A DNA stretch of 64,000 nt from an uncultured Polaribacter sp. (GCA_947497755.1 CANMHT010000003.1:186001-250000); one strand, 5' to 3'. Counted from the first letter of the stretch, positions 28,016-38,205 are shown. Notes: generated by a model from the letters alone, not told the origin. Numbers and translations: made by a program.

Positions 28016-31000
28016 ATGAAAAAATTATCCCTCTATTTTTTATTGATATTTTCTATATCAATATTTTCTCAAGTCCCGTCCTATTACAATGACGTAAACT
28101 TAACCCTAACAGGTACAGCTCTAAAGAATGCTTTAGCTACCAAAATTATAAACACACATACTACTTATATTTCATACACACCAGGTGTTTGGGATGCTTT
28201 AAAACAAACAGATTTAGACCCAACAAATTCTGCTAAAGTTGTTTTAATTTATGGTTGGAATGATACTGATAGTGATATTACTAATGATAGAACTAGAGAT
28301 AAAAACTTACATGGTAGTGGATCTGGAGTATGGAATCGTGAGCATGTTTATCCCAAATCTTTAGGAATTCCAAATCTAGGAACTTCTGGTGTTGGTGCAG
28401 ATGCACATAATTTAAGACCTGCAGATGCGCAAAGAAATTCTTCTAGAAGTAACAGAAAATTTGGTGCTGGATCTGGTAATTCTGGAGCTACTGCAACTGG
28501 AGACTGGTATCCTGGTGATGAATGGAAAGGTGATGTTGCTAGAATTTTAATGTATATGTACTTACATTATGGTAATCAAACATTACCTACAAATGTAGTT
28601 GTTGGTACTGTGAATGTTTCTGATTCTAATATGATTGATTTATTATTACAATGGAACGCAGAAGATCCTGTTTCTGACTTAGAAAAACAACGAAATCCAG
28701 TATTAGAAAATGTACAAGGGAATAGAAATCCTTTTATAGATAATCCTGCTTTCGCTACTCAAATTTGGGGTGGTCCGCAAGCTGAAGACTTATTTAATGG
28801 AAACTCATCGGATACTCAAGCTCCAACAACTCCTACTAACTTAGCTAGTGCTAATACGACACAAACATCTACACAATTAACTTGGACAGCATCAACAGAT
28901 AATATTGCAGTAACAGGGTATGAAATATATAATGGAGCAACTCTTGTAACCACTATTAACAGTACAAATTATACTGTTACTGGTTTATCTAGCAATACTT
29001 CTTATACTTTTTCAATAAAAGCTAGAGATGCAGCAGGAAACACATCTCCAAATAGTAATACTGTTAATGTAACTACTTTACAAGGTTCTGGTGGTGGAAC
29101 AGCTACCGAGTTATTAATTTCTGAATATGTTGAAGGTTCTTCTTATAATAAAGCCATTGAAATTGCCAATTTTACAGGAAATTCAATTAATCTTTCTAAT
29201 TATAGCATTAAAAAACAAACCAACGGTTCTGGATCTTGGTCTGGTGGTTATGCCTTTACAGGAACATTAACTAACGGAAGCGTTTTTGTAGTAAGTCACT
29301 CTAGTGCATCCTCTGCAATTACCAATATTGCAAATGCAACAACAAACTCAAGTGAACTAAATTTTAATGGAAATGACGCTATCGGTTTGTTTAAAAATAA
29401 TGTCTTAATTGATATCGTTGGAGTGTTCAATAGTACAGATACTTTTGGAGCAAATAAAACGCTACAAAGAAAATCTACAGTGAATAGTCCAAATACAAAT
29501 TATACAGTTTCTGAATGGGATTCTTTAGCTTCAGACACGTTAAGTGGCTTAGGAAATCATACTATTAATAATGGAGGATCAACAGATACTCAAGCTCCAA
29601 CCGCTCCAACAAATTTAACAGCTTCTTCTATAACAGAAACCAGCGTTCATTTAAATTGGAATGCATCCACAGATAATACGGCTGTTACTGGTTATGATGT
29701 TTATCAAGGAAATTCTATCATTGCCTCAACAACAAATACAAGTTATTCCGTTACAGGTTTAAATGCTGTTAGCTCATACTCTTTTTCAATTAAAGCTAAA
29801 GATGCAGCAGGAAATATTTCTAATGCAAGTAATTTAGTAAGTATAACAACAGTAGATACAACTGCTCCTACTGCACCAAGTAATTTAACAAGTTCTAACA
29901 TTAGTCAAACTTCGGTAGATTTATCGTGGACTGCAGCTACAGACAATGTTTCTGTTACCAGTTACGATATCTATCAAGGAGGTACTTTATTAGCAAACTC
30001 TAGCGCTACAAATTATAGTGTGACTGGATTAACTTCTAACACAAGTTATTCTTTTACAGTAAAAGCCAAAGATGCGGCAGGAAATGTTTCTAATGATAGT
30101 AATACAGTAAATGTTACTACTAGTAATAGCTCGAACTCTGGCACAATTTCAGATTTAATTATTTCTGAATATGTAGAAGGATCTTCAAATAATAAGGCAA
30201 TTGAAATAGCAAACTTTACTGGAACTACTGTTGACTTATCTAATTATTCGTTAAAAAAAGCGACTAATGGAAGTGGTAGTTTTTCTAGTACGATGACATT
30301 ATCTGGAAATTTAGCTAATGGACAAGTTTATGTAATAGTTAATAGTAGTGCCAACACTACATTACAAAACTTAGCAGATACAACTAACGGAACCGTAATG
30401 ACATTTAATGGGAATGATGCCGTTGGTTTATTTAAAAACAATGTCTTAATTGATTTATTAGGTAATGCTTCTAGTTCATCAAACTTTGCACAAAATGTAA
30501 CTTTGCAAAGAAAAGCATCTGTTAATAGTCCCAATACTACATATACAGTTAGTGAATGGGATACATTGACTCAAGATACATTCTCTGGATTAGGAAACCA
30601 TAGTTTTAATGGCTCAACAGATACAATAGCTCCAAGTGCACCTGCTAATTTAGCAGCAAATAATATAACACAAACTACAGTAGATTTAACTTGGAATGCA
30701 GCTACAGATAATACTGCTGTTACAGGATACGAAGTTTATAATGGTACTACTAAAATTGCAAGTGTTACAGCAACAAATTATCAAGTAACAGGATTAACTC
30801 CGAATACTAATTATAATTTTTCTGTTACGGCGATTGATGCTGCTGCAAACGAATCCAATGCAAGTAATAGTGCTTCAATAACAACTTTACCTAACATAAC
30901 TTCAACTATTTTATCGCAATCTTATTTTGAAAGTGGACTGGATAATTGGACAGATGGTGGTGGTGATGTTGCTAGATATTCTGGTAGTAGATCTTATGAA

Positions 31001-31663
31001 GGAAATTATTCTATTCGCTTAAGAGATAATTCTGGAACAGCTTCAGCAATGACTTCTACTTCTTATGATTTAACATCCTTTGATACCGTAGAAATTTCTT
31101 TTTACTTCTATTCTTATAGTATGGAAAATGGAGAAGATTTTTGGGTTCGCTTTTACAATGGAAGCTCTTGGAGTACCGTAAAAACTTATGCAAGTGGAAC
31201 AGACTTTAATAACAATGGCTTTTATGCTGCTGTAGTAACTTTAGATAAAAACAATTATACTTTTGCCAATAATTCTCAAATTAGATTTCAAAATGATGCC
31301 TCTAGTAATGCAGATCATATTTATATAGATCAAGTGACTATTACAGGTAAAACTGGTACTTTATTATCAAAAGGTAGTAACTCTAATTCTGTTCAATTAA
31401 TAAGAACAATGCTAAGTGATCAATCAGCATTAAATAATGAATTTAATATTTATCCAAACCCAGTAGTAAACGCTACATTAACGATAAAAATGGATGCACT
31501 AAGTGCTACAGATTATAAAGTTGTAAATACAATAGGGCAAGTTCTTTTAAAAGGTAAACTAAGTTCAAATCAAATCAATGTTTCTACACTAAAAAAAGGA
31601 ATTTATTTTCTAGAAATTAGTACTTCAGAAGAGAAAATGGTCAAACGATTTGTAAAAAAATAG
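28016..31663 (+). CDS. Secreted endonuclease I with FN3 and lamin-tail domains, T9SS cargo
   Basis: Met at 28016 gives a clean signal peptide (MKKLSLYFLLIFSISIFSQ) and 1215 residues; an ATG 33 bp upstream is in frame. The endonuclease I domain is residues about 20-260, with WNREHVYPKSLG and ADAHNLRPAD as catalytic blocks. Then follow, in order: FN3 (about 265-355), lamin-tail domain (365-520), FN3 (522-612), FN3 (614-702), lamin-tail domain (710-860), FN3 (867-955), a jelly-roll/MAM-like module (965-1110) and a type IX sorting domain (about 1140-1215; IYPNPVVN and KGIYFLEI). It is expected to degrade extracellular DNA at the cell surface or in the medium. The repeats are clearly internal duplications. 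A hairpin terminator follows. Confidence 0.93.
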   Translation: MKKLSLYFLLIFSISIFSQVPSYYNDVNLTLTGTALKNALATKIINTHTTYISYTPGVWDALKQTDLDPTNSAKVVLIYGWNDTDSDITNDRTRDKNLHGSGSGVWNREHVYPKSLGIPNLGTSGVGADAHNLRPADAQRNSSRSNRKFGAGSGNSGATATGDWYPGDEWKGDVARILMYMYLHYGNQTLPTNVVVGTVNVSDSNMIDLLLQWNAEDPVSDLEKQRNPVLENVQGNRNPFIDNPAFATQIWGGPQAEDLFNGNSSDTQAPTTPTNLASANTTQTSTQLTWTASTDNIAVTGYEIYNGATLVTTINSTNYTVTGLSSNTSYTFSIKARDAAGNTSPNSNTVNVTTLQGSGGGTATELLISEYVEGSSYNKAIEIANFTGNSINLSNYSIKKQTNGSGSWSGGYAFTGTLTNGSVFVVSHSSASSAITNIANATTNSSELNFNGNDAIGLFKNNVLIDIVGVFNSTDTFGANKTLQRKSTVNSPNTNYTVSEWDSLASDTLSGLGNHTINNGGSTDTQAPTAPTNLTASSITETSVHLNWNASTDNTAVTGYDVYQGNSIIASTTNTSYSVTGLNAVSSYSFSIKAKDAAGNISNASNLVSITTVDTTAPTAPSNLTSSNISQTSVDLSWTAATDNVSVTSYDIYQGGTLLANSSATNYSVTGLTSNTSYSFTVKAKDAAGNVSNDSNTVNVTTSNSSNSGTISDLIISEYVEGSSNNKAIEIANFTGTTVDLSNYSLKKATNGSGSFSSTMTLSGNLANGQVYVIVNSSANTTLQNLADTTNGTVMTFNGNDAVGLFKNNVLIDLLGNASSSSNFAQNVTLQRKASVNSPNTTYTVSEWDTLTQDTFSGLGNHSFNGSTDTIAPSAPANLAANNITQTTVDLTWNAATDNTAVTGYEVYNGTTKIASVTATNYQVTGLTPNTNYNFSVTAIDAAANESNASNSASITTLPNITSTILSQSYFESGLDNWTDGGGDVARYSGSRSYEGNYSIRLRDNSGTASAMTSTSYDLTSFDTVEISFYFYSYSMENGEDFWVRFYNGSSWSTVKTYASGTDFNNNGFYAAVVTLDKNNYTFANNSQIRFQNDASSNADHIYIDQVTITGKTGTLLSKGSNSNSVQLIRTMLSDQSALNNEFNIYPNPVVNATLTIKMDALSATDYKVVNTIGQVLLKGKLSSNQINVSTLKKGIYFLEISTSEEKMVKRFVKK

Positions 31664-31688
31664 TTTGATTTCTAACCTCTAAAAAAAG

Positions 31689-31710
31689 CCTCACAAATGT
31701 GAGGTTTTTT
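31689..31710 (+). terminator. Rho-independent terminator of the endonuclease gene
   Basis: CCTCAC (31689-31694) and GTGAGG (31699-31704) form a GC-rich stem followed by TTTTTT (31705-31710), 25 bp after the stop codon. Confidence 0.88.
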
Positions 31711-31760
31711 ATTTGTAAGAATTTTGTTGTTTCTTCGAACTTTAATACAAACTATTTTTA

Positions 31761-32972
31761 ATGCGTTTCTTTTTTATCTGTCTTCTAGTACTTATTGGGT
31801 TTTCTTCGTGTAAAAAAAAGAAAGAAAATTATCTTGACACTGGACTTTATAGAGCGGTTTTAACTGTTCAAGACCATCAAGAACTTCCATTTCTTTTTGA
31901 AGTTTTTAATGACTCTCTACTCAAAATATACAATGCAGAAGAAGTAATAACGGTAGATGAATTTGTTTATCAAAATGATTCTGTCATTATTCAAACTCCC
32001 GTTTTTGAAGGTTATATCAAAGCAAAAATAACGGCAAATGGATTGAATGGTAGCTATATAAAAGAAAGTTATGATCGGGTAGTTCCATTTAGTGCTTTTA
32101 AAAGTAACACAAGATTTGATCAGAAAATAAAAGCAAAACAACAAATTAGCGGTAATTGGGAAACCGTTTTTAGTGAAAACGCAGTTACTGAACGTTATAT
32201 TGCGAAAGGAATCTTTAAACAAAAAGGGAACTTAGTTACTGGAACATTTAGAACTACTACAGGTGATTATCGCTATTTAGAAGGTATTGTTGAAGGAGAT
32301 TCTTTAAAGCTTTCTACATTTGATGGTGCACATGCCTTTTTATTTACGGCCAAAGTTACCGATTCTACAATGATGGGTAATTTTTATTCTGGTTTACATT
32401 GGAAAGAACCATTTACAGCCAAGTTAAATAATCATTACGAATTGCCAAGTGCAGAAGATTTAACTTTTTTAAAAGAAGGTTATCATAAATTAGACTTTTC
32501 TTTTCCGGATAAAAATGGAAATCTAATGTCTTTATCTGATAACTATTTTAAAGATAAAGTTACCATTGTACAGATTATGGGAACTTGGTGTCCCAATTGC
32601 CTAGACGAAAGTAAATATCTTTCTCGCTTTTATAAGCAATATAAAAATCAAAATTTAGCTGTAGTTGCTCTAGCTTTTGAGGTAGCAAAAACTAAAGAAT
32701 CTGCTTTTAAAGGAATTGGTAGACTTCAAAAACGTTTGGGAATAGAATATCCTATTTTATTAGCTCAAATAGGTTCTGAGGATAAAAAACTAGCTCATAA
32801 AAAGCTTCCAATGCTAAATCATATTATTTCTTTTCCCACAACCATTTTTATAGATAAAAAAGGAAGTGTTAGAAAAATTCATACAGGATTTAACGGACCA
32901 GCTACTGGACAAAAATTTATTGATTTTAAAAATGATTTTGAACAATTCGTTGCTCAGCTTTTAAAAGAATAA
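31761..32972 (+). CDS. TlpA-like thioredoxin-fold lipoprotein
   Basis: This 403-residue lipoprotein (LIGFSSC, Cys17) has an N-terminal beta-rich region of about 220 residues of the kind found before AhpC-TSA/redoxin domains in Bacteroidetes. A thioredoxin-like domain follows (about 240-400) with the active site Cys277-Pro-Asn-Cys280 in GTWCPNC and the cis-Pro region SFPTTIFIDKKG. It probably acts as an envelope thiol-disulfide reductase. The electron source and partner are not encoded nearby. Its stop is 7 bp from that of the convergent RNA methyltransferase gene. Confidence 0.88.
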   Translation: MRFFFICLLVLIGFSSCKKKKENYLDTGLYRAVLTVQDHQELPFLFEVFNDSLLKIYNAEEVITVDEFVYQNDSVIIQTPVFEGYIKAKITANGLNGSYIKESYDRVVPFSAFKSNTRFDQKIKAKQQISGNWETVFSENAVTERYIAKGIFKQKGNLVTGTFRTTTGDYRYLEGIVEGDSLKLSTFDGAHAFLFTAKVTDSTMMGNFYSGLHWKEPFTAKLNNHYELPSAEDLTFLKEGYHKLDFSFPDKNGNLMSLSDNYFKDKVTIVQIMGTWCPNCLDESKYLSRFYKQYKNQNLAVVALAFEVAKTKESAFKGIGRLQKRLGIEYPILLAQIGSEDKKLAHKKLPMLNHIISFPTTIFIDKKGSVRKIHTGFNGPATGQKFIDFKNDFEQFVAQLLKE

Positions 32973-32979
32973 ATCTTTT

Positions 32980-34164
32980 TTAGTTTCTTTCAAAATTTTG
33001 ATTGTTCTTTTTTGCTTTTCTAGAACCCGAGTACATATCATAACGAACAAATCGGCAATCTAGATCTCCATTTTTTAAAGGAATTCTTTTAGAAGTTCTC
33101 AATCCAACATGCTTTAAAGCATCAATATCAGAAGTAATAAACCAAACTTTCGATTCTGGATAACCATGCTTTAAAGTATCTCCTATTTTTTTGTAAAACT
33201 CAGCTGTATCAATATTTAAACGTTCTCCATAAGGTGGATTGAATAAAATTGTAGTATTACCAAAAACCTCTTTCTTAGAATTGAAAAAGTTTACATGATG
33301 TACTCCTACAAAATCATCTAAATTAGCGTTTTCTATATTGTCTTTTGCTTTTCTAACTGCAGAGGGTGCTTTATCAAACCCCATGATTTTAAAGTGGGAA
33401 TTGCGAATCTTTTTTAAGAGTGCATCTTGAATGATAAAGTACAAGTCCTCATCATAATCTTTCCAATTTTCAAAAGCAAAATGTTTTCGGTTAATATTTG
33501 CCGGAATGTTATTAGCAATCATTGTTGCTTCAATCAAAATAGTTCCAGAACCACACATTGGATCTATAAAATTTTCATCACCAGTATAACCCGATAATAA
33601 AATTAATCCTGCTGCTAAAACTTCGTTAATTGGGGCAATGTTGGTAGCAGATCTATAACCACGCTTATGCAAAGAATCACCAGAACTATCTAAAGATACA
33701 GTACACCATTCTTTTTGAATATGTACATGCACTTTTAAATCTGGATATTTCAAATCTACATTAGGTCTTTTGCTATATTTATGTCTAAAATAATCGGCTA
33801 TAGCATCCTTAGATTTTAAAGTTATATAATGAGAATTACTTGTAAAATGCTTTGAATGTACTACTGCCCCAATAGAAAAAGTTCCATCAACTTCTAAATA
33901 GTTTTCCCATTTAATTTTTTGCAATCCTTCATACAAATCTTCTTCATCATACACTTTAAAAGATTTGATAGGTTTTAGAATTCGAATTGCAGTTCTTAGA
34001 GCAATATTTGCTTTGTACAAAAAGCCTTTATCTCCTTTAAAAGCAACATTTCTTACTCCAGCAACAACGTCTTTAGCTCCTAAGTTTTTTAACTCAGTTG
34101 CCAATACTTCTTCTAAACCAAACATGGTGGTAGCCACCATTTTAAAATCTTTTCTACTATCCAT
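32980..34164 (-). CDS. THUMP-domain class I RNA methyltransferase (RlmL/Trm14-type)
   Basis: This 394-residue protein has an N-terminal ferredoxin-like/THUMP region (about 1-160) and a Rossmann methyltransferase domain with FIDPMCGSGTILIEA (about 200-214). The N2-guanine methyltransferase motif NPPYGER is at about 308-314. This layout corresponds to the N-terminal half of RlmL (23S rRNA m2G2445) or the YpsC family, without the RlmK half found in E. coli. The target base is inference. The minus-strand sequence TATTTTTG (complement of 34169-34176), only 4 bp before the start, is a -7-like element. Confidence 0.88.
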   Translation of the reverse strand: MDSRKDFKMVATTMFGLEEVLATELKNLGAKDVVAGVRNVAFKGDKGFLYKANIALRTAIRILKPIKSFKVYDEEDLYEGLQKIKWENYLEVDGTFSIGAVVHSKHFTSNSHYITLKSKDAIADYFRHKYSKRPNVDLKYPDLKVHVHIQKEWCTVSLDSSGDSLHKRGYRSATNIAPINEVLAAGLILLSGYTGDENFIDPMCGSGTILIEATMIANNIPANINRKHFAFENWKDYDEDLYFIIQDALLKKIRNSHFKIMGFDKAPSAVRKAKDNIENANLDDFVGVHHVNFFNSKKEVFGNTTILFNPPYGERLNIDTAEFYKKIGDTLKHGYPESKVWFITSDIDALKHVGLRTSKRIPLKNGDLDCRFVRYDMYSGSRKAKKNNQNFERN

Positions 34165-34226
34165 TTTGCAAAAATAATTTAATATCTTTGATTATACTTC
34201 TTTTTTAATACTTAAAATTAGTTTCT

Positions 34227-36686
34227 ATGAAATTCAGAACTACCCTATTCTCCTTTTTCTTGTTTTTTAGCTTTTATACATTTAGCCAACAATGGCAAAA
34301 AACTGGTGGTCCCATTGGCGGTTTAGGATATAATATCAAAATTCACCCTAACAATAATCAAATAATTTATATTACAGACGCCTTATCTGGTATTCATAAA
34401 AGTACAGATGGCGGAACTACTTGGGTTCAAAAAAACAATGGAATTACTTCTAGAAATGGAGATTCTAACGATGCTATTCCTGTGTTTACAGTAGCAATAG
34501 ATCAGAATAATCCAACAATAATTTGGGCAGGAACACAATATGATAGCGGTATCTATAAATCTACTAATAGTGCTGATTCTTGGGTAAAAAAAACCAATGG
34601 AATTATAGAAACAAATATTGTTTTTAGAGAAATCAGTGTTATTAACGGAGATTCTAATACAGTGTATGCAAGTGGAGAAATTCCAACTGGAAATCAAGGT
34701 AATGAATTTGAAAAAGTTAGAGGAGTAATTTATAAGACTACTGATGGTGGTAACAATTGGTCAAAAATTTGGGAAGGTGAAAGCTTAGCTAGATGGCTAT
34801 GTATAGGTCAAAACCCTGTAAATCTTGTTTCTTCTACTGGTATTTTTGATAGAGAAGCTGCCAATACAACTGGTGTTGGAATTGTAAAATCTACTGATGG
34901 CGGGCAAAATTGGGCACAGGCAAATAATGGAATAATGGGTAGTCTATTTATTAGAGGTATGTCTGATGCTGCTACTCCAGGTTTATTATATATTGCTACA
35001 GGTAATAATGCAGAAGTAAATTACAATACTCCAATAAAAGGAGGTGTATTTAAAACAACTAATGGAGGATTAAATTGGACACAAGTTATTGCTCCTACTG
35101 ACGTTATTTTACCTGGATATACAGAAAATGTATTTAATGCTGTAAAAATTGCACCTTCAAATAATGATATTGTATATGCAGCAAGTAGTTATGCTTTTTA
35201 TAAAAGTACCGATGGTGGTATAAACTGGACTGGACATAGAGGTGGTTCTAATGCTTCTCCTACTCCTTGGGGTCCTAATGGAATTAGAGCTGGAGTTCCA
35301 ATAGAAATTACAATTGATAAAAATGATCCAAATATTTTATATGCTGCAAACTATGGTGGTGGAATTTTTAAATCTACCGATGGAGCAAAAACATGGCAGG
35401 TTTTAGGGAATGGATATACTGGTGCCACCATTCATAAAGTAGCTACAGATCCACAAAATTCATCAACTTATATCACTATTGGAAGAAGTGGTCCTTTTAA
35501 ATCAATAAATAAAGGAACAAATTATAGCGGAATGTATTTTGGAGAAGCAAGTGGAATTGCAGAATGGTATGCTGCAACCATACATCCAACAAATAGCAAT
35601 ACTATGTTTATTACCGATGAACATGAAGGTCTTATTTTAAAAAGTACTAATGGAGGAAATGATTGGAGCATAAAGTTTAATCATCCAACAGCAGAAGCAA
35701 GTGTTTTTGCAAATAGACACGGAGCAAAAGAAATAGTTATTTCTAAAAGCAACCCAAATATTATGTATGCTGGGTTTGCTTATCAAGCATTTTATAGCGA
35801 TCCCGAAAGCACCAATTTCACAAATAGCTTTGGAGTATACAAATCTACAGATGGTGGAGAAAATTGGTCCGTTAGTGGTTTAAATGGTATCGCTACAACA
35901 AATCTAAATGTAACCGCTCTTGCTGTAAATAACACCAATGCAGATGTTGTTTATATTGGTCTACGCGGCGATGGCTTATTTCATTCTACTGACGGAGGTG
36001 CCAATTGGACAAATATCGGAAATGCGATTCCTGATCAAACAATTTTAAGTATTGCTTTGGCAGATAATAATTCAATTATTTATGCAGGTACAAAAAGTAA
36101 AGGGGTATACAAATCAACTGATAATGGAGCTAACTGGACACAAGTGTTAACAGAAGTAAATGCATCTACAGATTTCCCAACAAAACTAATTACTAGTATT
36201 GCTGTAAATCCAACGAATAAAAATAATATTGTTGCTGGTGATATACATACAGGAATATATTTGAGTACAGATGGGGGAAATAATTGGGCAGCAACAAACT
36301 TGGGGTTGTCTAACAAATCAATTACATCACTTTCTTTTTCTGCTGATGGTAAAACGTTGTTTGCAGGAACAAAAGGGCAAGGTGTTTTTAGTTTTGATAC
36401 CAGCACTTTAGCTGTTGATGAAGCTAAAAATAATGTTGTTTTAAAAAGAAATTTCTATCCGAACCCAAGTTCAAGTAAAATTGCGCTAAATTTGCACTCC
36501 CTAAATTTAAAAAATTTAGAGGTAGAAATTTTTACCCTATTAGGTAAACGTATCTTAAAAAGAACTTTTGAAGTTCAGAATGAAAAGATAGAAATTGATG
36601 TTCAGTTTTTAAATAAGGGCATTTATTTTGTAAGATATGTTTTACCAAACGGACAAAAACAAAACGCAAAAATATTAATTGAATAA
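34227..36686 (+). CDS. Secreted BNR/sialidase-like repeat protein, T9SS cargo
   Basis: An 819-residue secreted protein with a signal peptide ending in YTFSQ (residue 20). It has a large beta-propeller region with about 13 BNR/Asp-box-type repeats of the form KSTDGGxxW (for example KSTDGGTTW, KTTDGGNNW, HSTDGGANW, KSTDNGANW) spread over about 50-720. A C-terminal type IX sorting domain follows (FYPNPSSSK to the end, about 747-819, with NKGIYFVRY). It resembles the VPS10/glycosyl-hydrolase propeller proteins. The catalytic residues of true sialidases are not recognisable, so the activity is unknown and adhesion or glycan binding is possible. TATCTTTG at 34183-34190 may be its -7 element. Confidence 0.87.
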   Translation: MKFRTTLFSFFLFFSFYTFSQQWQKTGGPIGGLGYNIKIHPNNNQIIYITDALSGIHKSTDGGTTWVQKNNGITSRNGDSNDAIPVFTVAIDQNNPTIIWAGTQYDSGIYKSTNSADSWVKKTNGIIETNIVFREISVINGDSNTVYASGEIPTGNQGNEFEKVRGVIYKTTDGGNNWSKIWEGESLARWLCIGQNPVNLVSSTGIFDREAANTTGVGIVKSTDGGQNWAQANNGIMGSLFIRGMSDAATPGLLYIATGNNAEVNYNTPIKGGVFKTTNGGLNWTQVIAPTDVILPGYTENVFNAVKIAPSNNDIVYAASSYAFYKSTDGGINWTGHRGGSNASPTPWGPNGIRAGVPIEITIDKNDPNILYAANYGGGIFKSTDGAKTWQVLGNGYTGATIHKVATDPQNSSTYITIGRSGPFKSINKGTNYSGMYFGEASGIAEWYAATIHPTNSNTMFITDEHEGLILKSTNGGNDWSIKFNHPTAEASVFANRHGAKEIVISKSNPNIMYAGFAYQAFYSDPESTNFTNSFGVYKSTDGGENWSVSGLNGIATTNLNVTALAVNNTNADVVYIGLRGDGLFHSTDGGANWTNIGNAIPDQTILSIALADNNSIIYAGTKSKGVYKSTDNGANWTQVLTEVNASTDFPTKLITSIAVNPTNKNNIVAGDIHTGIYLSTDGGNNWAATNLGLSNKSITSLSFSADGKTLFAGTKGQGVFSFDTSTLAVDEAKNNVVLKRNFYPNPSSSKIALNLHSLNLKNLEVEIFTLLGKRILKRTFEVQNEKIEIDVQFLNKGIYFVRYVLPNGQKQNAKILIE

Positions 36687-37419
36687 TCCATTGAATACAA
36701 AAGCAGATTGGTTTTCTTCTTGGTTTGACACTCCGTACTATCATATTCTTTATAAAGATAGAGACGATACGGATGCACGCATTTTTATGCAGAATATTAC
36801 AACTTATTTAAAACTTCAAAATAACACTCATATATTAGACTTAGCCTGTGGTAAAGGAAGACATTCTGTTTTTTTAAATTCACTTGGCTATCGTGTTACT
36901 GGACTTGATTTATCTGAAAACAACATCATTGAAGCTTCTAAAAAATCGAATGCTTTATTGAATTTCGCTGTACACGATATGCGAGATACTTTTACCGAAA
37001 AGTATGATGCTATCTTTAATTTATTTACCAGCTTTGGTTATTTTGAAGATGATGCTGAAGACATAAAAGTTTTACAGAACATAAAAAATGGCTTAGCTCA
37101 AAATGGTATCGCAGTAATTGATTTTTTAAATGTTATTACTGTTGAAAAAAATTTAGTTGAAAGTGAAGTAAAATCTATAGATGGAATCGATTTTTACATT
37201 CGAAAAAAAATTGAAAATGGATTTATAATCAAAGAAATTACTTTTACAAATCAAGAAAAAGAATACTCTTTTTATGAAAGAGTAAAATATTTAGATGTAA
37301 ACAAATTTACTAAGTATTTAAAAGAATCTGATTTAGAGATTCTGCACACTTTTGGAGATTACAACTTGTCTCCATTTGATGCCAACTCTTCTAAACGTTT
37401 AATTTTTGTAGTATCCTAA
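36679..37419 (+). CDS. Class I SAM-dependent methyltransferase
   Basis: This 246-residue protein has motif I LDLACGKGRHSVFL (DLACGKG at 54-60), the acidic motif II GLDLSE (75-80) and an N-terminal WFDTPYYHILYKDRD. The substrate is unknown. No ATG fits; the frame starts with TTG at 36679, overlapping the end of the BNR gene by 8 bp, or with a second TTG at 36691. Its stop overlaps the ATG of the ZIP gene (TAATG). Such proteins are usually cytosolic small-molecule or RNA methyltransferases. Confidence 0.85.
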   Translation: MNNPLNTKADWFSSWFDTPYYHILYKDRDDTDARIFMQNITTYLKLQNNTHILDLACGKGRHSVFLNSLGYRVTGLDLSENNIIEASKKSNALLNFAVHDMRDTFTEKYDAIFNLFTSFGYFEDDAEDIKVLQNIKNGLAQNGIAVIDFLNVITVEKNLVESEVKSIDGIDFYIRKKIENGFIIKEITFTNQEKEYSFYERVKYLDVNKFTKYLKESDLEILHTFGDYNLSPFDANSSKRLIFVVS

Positions 37420-38102
37420 TGATATACTTATACTTAATTTTATCTGTACTAGCTGGAGCTTTTGCTGTGCTAATTTTTAAACCTTCTAATAAAATTACCC
37501 GCTTATTATTATCATTTAGTGGAGCTTATTTACTATCTGTTACAATATTGCATTTATTACCTGAAGTATACGAACATGCTCACAATCATACCACAAGAAT
37601 TGGAATATTTATATTAGCAGGAATCTTAGTTCAATCTGTATTAGAATCTTTTTCTAAAGGAGCAGAACATGGACATATTCATGTGCACTCAAATGATACT
37701 AAATTCCCTATGCTACTTTTTATTAGTCTGTGTGTTCATGCTTTTTCAGAGGGAATTCCAATTCATGGAGACAATCACAATCTATTATGGGCAATTGTTG
37801 TACATAAAATTCCGATTGCAATTGTGTTAACCACTTTTTTAACCAAATCTAAGTTTTCAAAAACCACAATTTTCCTCTTCTTAGGAATTTTTGCTTTAAT
37901 GAGTCCTTTTGGTGTTTTAATTGCTGATAAAATTGATTTCTTTACAAAGTATCATTCAGAAATTACCGCCTTAATTATTGGGGTATTTTTGCATATTTCT
38001 ACCATTATACTTTTTGAGAGCTCTGAAAACCACAAATTTAATCTTCAAAAGTTTATAGCTATTATTTTTGGTATTTTAGTTACTATTTTAACTGTTTCAT
38101 AA
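37419..38102 (+). CDS. ZIP-family metal transporter
   Basis: This 227-residue inner-membrane protein has about seven hydrophobic segments. The metal-site motifs of ZIP transporters are HAFSEG (107-112) in one helix and VHKIP (128-132) in the next. A His-rich cytoplasmic loop, GAEHGHIHVH (81-90), probably binds Zn2+ or another divalent ion. It would import Zn, Fe or Mn. It is coupled by a one-base overlap to the methyltransferase gene. No metal regulator site was identified upstream. Confidence 0.9.
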   Translation: MIYLYLILSVLAGAFAVLIFKPSNKITRLLLSFSGAYLLSVTILHLLPEVYEHAHNHTTRIGIFILAGILVQSVLESFSKGAEHGHIHVHSNDTKFPMLLFISLCVHAFSEGIPIHGDNHNLLWAIVVHKIPIAIVLTTFLTKSKFSKTTIFLFLGIFALMSPFGVLIADKIDFFTKYHSEITALIIGVFLHISTIILFESSENHKFNLQKFIAIIFGILVTILTVS

Positions 38103-38105
38103 TTT

Positions 38106-38146
38106 CTACCTATATTTAGGTAGTAAAATATACCTACTTATAGGGA
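38106..38146 (+). promoter_or_regulatory. Paired palindromic operators before the two-component operon
   Basis: Site 1, CTACCTA (38106-38112), TATT, TAGGTAG (38117-38123), is a perfect palindrome. Site 2, TACCTA (38131-38136), CTTA, TAGGGA (38141-38146), is a near copy 24 bp further on. The same TACCTA-N4-TAGG pattern recurs at 40707-40722 and 41421-41436, before the other two genes of the locus. These are likely binding sites of the LuxR-type regulator encoded at 40776-41417. Confidence 0.6.
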
Positions 38147-38205
38147 TGTTTATAGTTAATATTCATTTAGATGTTTGTAATGAATTTTAACTAAAATAAA
38201 AAATT

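Noticed and set aside
28811..30890. Tandem DNA repeats in the nuclease gene as a mobile or CRISPR-like element
   Set aside because: The repeats are in frame, of about 270-450 bp and diverged; they encode FN3 and lamin-tail domains and have no spacer structure.
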